Shown in pieces: positions 62,474-64,000 of a stretch of DNA of 64,000 nt. This stretch comes from Frigoriglobus tundricola (GTDB lineage: Bacteria > Planctomycetota > Planctomycetia > Gemmatales > Gemmataceae). The notes beneath the pieces were generated by a model, which saw nothing but the letters and a program-made list of their open reading frames with translations, had not been told where the DNA came from and did not search any database. The stretch's first letter is position 1, and each line of letters opens with the position of its first letter. The stretch is from positions 6,572,001 to 6,636,000 of the forward strand of contig NZ_CP053452.2 in the NCBI RefSeq assembly GCF_013128195.2, written 5' to 3'. A program made the position numbers and the translations under genes.

Positions 62474-63670
62474 TCAGCCGATTTCCGACGCCACTTTCGC
62501 GGAGAGGGCGTGATCGCGTTCGGCGTAGATTTGCGTCGTGTCTGCCTTGCTGTGCCCGAGCGCGACCTGTGCCCCCTCCAGACCGAACAGCCGGCGGGCT
62601 GCGGTGGCGAACGTATGTCGAATCTGATTCGGATACCAGCGGTGTTCCTTCTGCCACGCGGTCAACTTCTCCCGCTGTTCCTCCGAGAGCCGCGCCCGCC
62701 ACTCCGCAGCGGTCTCGTCTTCGCCTTGCGAGAGCGGTGTCGGCGGTGGGAACGCCCGGTCGCAAGCACGCTCGATGGCCTGCCGATACCCGCTTACGGT
62801 GTAGGCCGTGTTGTCCGTCGTCGGGAACACGGGTGCGTTCGGATCGGAGGGCTTGAACTCCTCCAGCAGTTGCCTGCCGCGCGGCCCGATGGCGATGGTG
62901 CGGCGTTTCCCGCGCCAGGCGTTCTTGTGCGCGGTCGGGCTATACGTCCAAACGGCGCCGGACGTGTCGATGTCCTTCATGCGGAGAGCCACGGCTTCAC
63001 CCGGCCGGGCACCAGTGTACCGCTGGAACAGGATCAACCCGCGGACGCCGCGGGGCACCAGCGGGAGGATGACATCTACTTGTGCATCGGTGACCGGTGC
63101 CACCGGTTCCGGATCGTGGGCTTCGCTGCGCCCACGCTGGAGTCCGGTGACACTCGCCAGACGCGCCAGCACATCGGCGGGAACCAGCTCTTCCGAAACG
63201 CCCCACTTGAAGATTGACCGCACGCGGGTGACGGATTTGTTGATGGTCTTCCGGCACCAGCCGAGTTCGACCATCTGCGCCCGCAGCGTCTTCAAGGCGT
63301 TCGGGCCGAACTCGCGCACCGGCAGGTAGGCGAACAGTTCCTTCAGCGGCTTCGTGACCAGCTTGAACGACCAGATTTCGGACGTGGGCTTGCCGTCTGG
63401 GTGCCGGTAGTGGCGGTCGGCGTGTTCGAGGAACCCGACCAGCAGTTCCGCCACGGTGAGGTCGGTTGCCTTCGGGCCAGTGACTTCAGTGATGGTGTTC
63501 GTGCTGACGGCTTGCACGCGGCGGGCGTATTCGGCCTTCGATTCGGGACTGCCGTGAACGCCGAGGTAGACCGATTTCCGCTCGCCACCCGGTAGGGTGA
63601 CCCGCATGACGGCTTGGCCGGAAGGCTTGTGATGCTGGTAGGACGGGACGGTGTTCTTGGGACGGGGCAT
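62474..63670 (-). CDS. int: Tyrosine recombinase / integrase B
   Basis: This is a 398-residue protein. N-terminal arm domain (residues about 1-65), core-binding domain (about 70-170: LTVAELLVGFLEHADRHYRH) and catalytic domain: RYTGARPGEAVALRM (Arg), NQIRHTFATAARRLF (His-x-x-Arg), VALGHSKADTTQIYAERD (His and nucleophile Tyr). It is oriented away from the intact tRNA-Pro, with its start 116 bp from the tRNA 3' end. It should catalyse integration and excision of the 32.7-63.8 kb element. Confidence 0.93.
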   Translation of the reverse strand: MPRPKNTVPSYQHHKPSGQAVMRVTLPGGERKSVYLGVHGSPESKAEYARRVQAVSTNTITEVTGPKATDLTVAELLVGFLEHADRHYRHPDGKPTSEIWSFKLVTKPLKELFAYLPVREFGPNALKTLRAQMVELGWCRKTINKSVTRVRSIFKWGVSEELVPADVLARLASVTGLQRGRSEAHDPEPVAPVTDAQVDVILPLVPRGVRGLILFQRYTGARPGEAVALRMKDIDTSGAVWTYSPTAHKNAWRGKRRTIAIGPRGRQLLEEFKPSDPNAPVFPTTDNTAYTVSGYRQAIERACDRAFPPPTPLSQGEDETAAEWRARLSEEQREKLTAWQKEHRWYPNQIRHTFATAARRLFGLEGAQVALGHSKADTTQIYAERDHALSAKVASEIG

Positions 63671-63781
63671 GTGTGCGACACTCCAGTTTCGGCGTATGAC
63701 TACGCCTATTCCCTGAGTTTTCGTGTCGCACGCCGGACCACCCGGCGGTAAGCTAACTGCTTCGGCGATATGGACTTCCGC

Positions 63782-63827
63782 GGAGTCGGGCTGACAGGAT
63801 TTGAACCTGCGACCTCTTGGTCCCGAA
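63782..63827. repeat. Right attachment repeat within tRNA-Pro
   Basis: This 46-bp copy is identical to 32685-32730. It overlaps the 3' part of the intact tRNA-Pro gene and continues four bases past its acceptor end, as is usual for integrases that reconstitute the tRNA on insertion. Confidence 0.92.
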
Positions 63828-63859
63828 CCAAGCGCTCTACCAAGCTGAGCTACAGCCCG
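63786..63859 (-). tRNA. tRNA-Pro (anticodon CGG)
   Basis: The minus strand gives a 74-nt cloverleaf (without CCA): acceptor CGGGCTG pairing with CAGCCCG, D-arm with AGCTCAGCTTGGTAGAGC, anticodon stem CTTGG/CCAAG around loop TTCGGGA (anticodon CGG), T-arm GCAGGTTCAAATCCTGT. No CCA is encoded. It is the attachment gene of the neighbouring element. Confidence 0.95.
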
Positions 63860-64000
63860 TCGTTTCCTTTTCCTTCGTGGGTCATGTTAGCGACGGGTAC
63901 GGAGGAGTCAATACCAGCCCCTGAACCGTTGCCACCAGACCTCCGCTGCGTCATACTGAGGGACACCGGTCTCCCCCACCGGTTCGCGCGAATCGCCTGA

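Larger units (their letters stand above)
32685..63827. mobile_element. Integrated element bounded by tRNA-Pro repeats (about 31 kb)
   Basis: The ends are identical 46-bp direct repeats taken from the 3' part of tRNA-Pro. The intact tRNA gene and integrase B are at the right end, and the displaced tRNA fragment at the left. Contents: a CHAT/uS17 operon, a replication module, DUF6788-type genes, a broken type I restriction-modification locus with an internal patchwork of sensor kinases and metabolic genes, and integrase B. No coupling or relaxase genes are seen inside, so it is more likely an integrative mobilisable element or genomic island than a self-transferring ICE. Confidence 0.8.

Noticed and set aside
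1..64000. CRISPR array or rRNA
   Set aside because: No regularly spaced short direct repeats and no rRNA-like sequence were seen.
63770..64000. Plus-strand frame across the tRNA
   Set aside because: It reads through the antisense of tRNA-Pro; the start of the peptide (GFEPATSWS) is a known artefact of such regions.

Overview
The window looks like chromosome of a Gemmata-type planctomycete (Gemmataceae). It is GC-rich throughout and carries several lineage markers: a leucine-rich-repeat protein headed by the Gemmataceae repeat-companion domain (TIGR02996 type), a DUF1580 protein, DUF6788-like zinc-finger and VQ-tailed small proteins, giant multi-PAS hybrid kinases, an ECF sigma factor and WD40 fusions. 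Almost nothing here is housekeeping: the only RNA gene is one tRNA-Pro, and most of the rest is mobile, defence-like or decayed.

Layout. (1) 1-5.4 kb: a leftward cassette of an ECF sigma factor, a small unknown protein and a large Lon-like protease/transmembrane/WD40 protein that runs off the left edge, with a divergent partner gene. (2) 5.5-11.9 kb: a plasmid/ICE-like module (ParB-like protein, VirD4/TraG coupling ATPase, membrane and secreted proteins, excisionase-like HTH protein). (3) 12.4-17.5 kb: an LRR gene broken by two insertion sequences with exact target duplications, an IS4-superfamily-like element and an IS66 element. (4) 17.8-30.3 kb: a large candidate conflict system. A SIR2-domain protein overlaps a STAND-type NTPase with a WD40-like end on the minus strand. 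Divergently, a PP2C/SpoIIE-like phosphatase is followed by three tightly packed genes I do not recognise. (5) 31.3-32.5 kb: tyrosine integrase A.

(6) 32,685-63,827: an integrated element of about 31 kb bounded by 46-bp direct repeats of the 3' part of tRNA-Pro, with integrase B next to the intact tRNA. Integrase A sits just outside the left repeat in the same orientation, which suggests two islands in tandem at one tRNA. The element carries a four-gene CHAT-protease operon in which one protein begins with a convincing ribosomal protein uS17 domain. It also carries a phage-like replication block (Toprim primase and ATPase) beside a 43-bp perfect inverted repeat, and a type I restriction-modification locus.

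(7) That restriction locus is broken. HsdM is fused in frame to a PAS-histidine kinase-receiver protein at about 45.2 kb. The C-terminal part of HsdR reappears at 61.0 kb, fused to a YgjP-like metallopeptidase. The roughly 15.8 kb between them is a patchwork of intact genes (MFS transporter, eight-PAS hybrid kinase, TspO, CIA30, EEP-like and secreted proteins) and clipped ones (VIT1, glyoxalase, methyltransferase, SprT). This is either repeated illegitimate recombination in an island or, for the sharp in-frame joints, possible misassembly.

The strongest candidates for undescribed biology are the uS17/CHAT operon, the Lon-like protease-WD40 cassette, and the SIR2/STAND plus PP2C region. Functions given for these systems are inferred from domains and context only.
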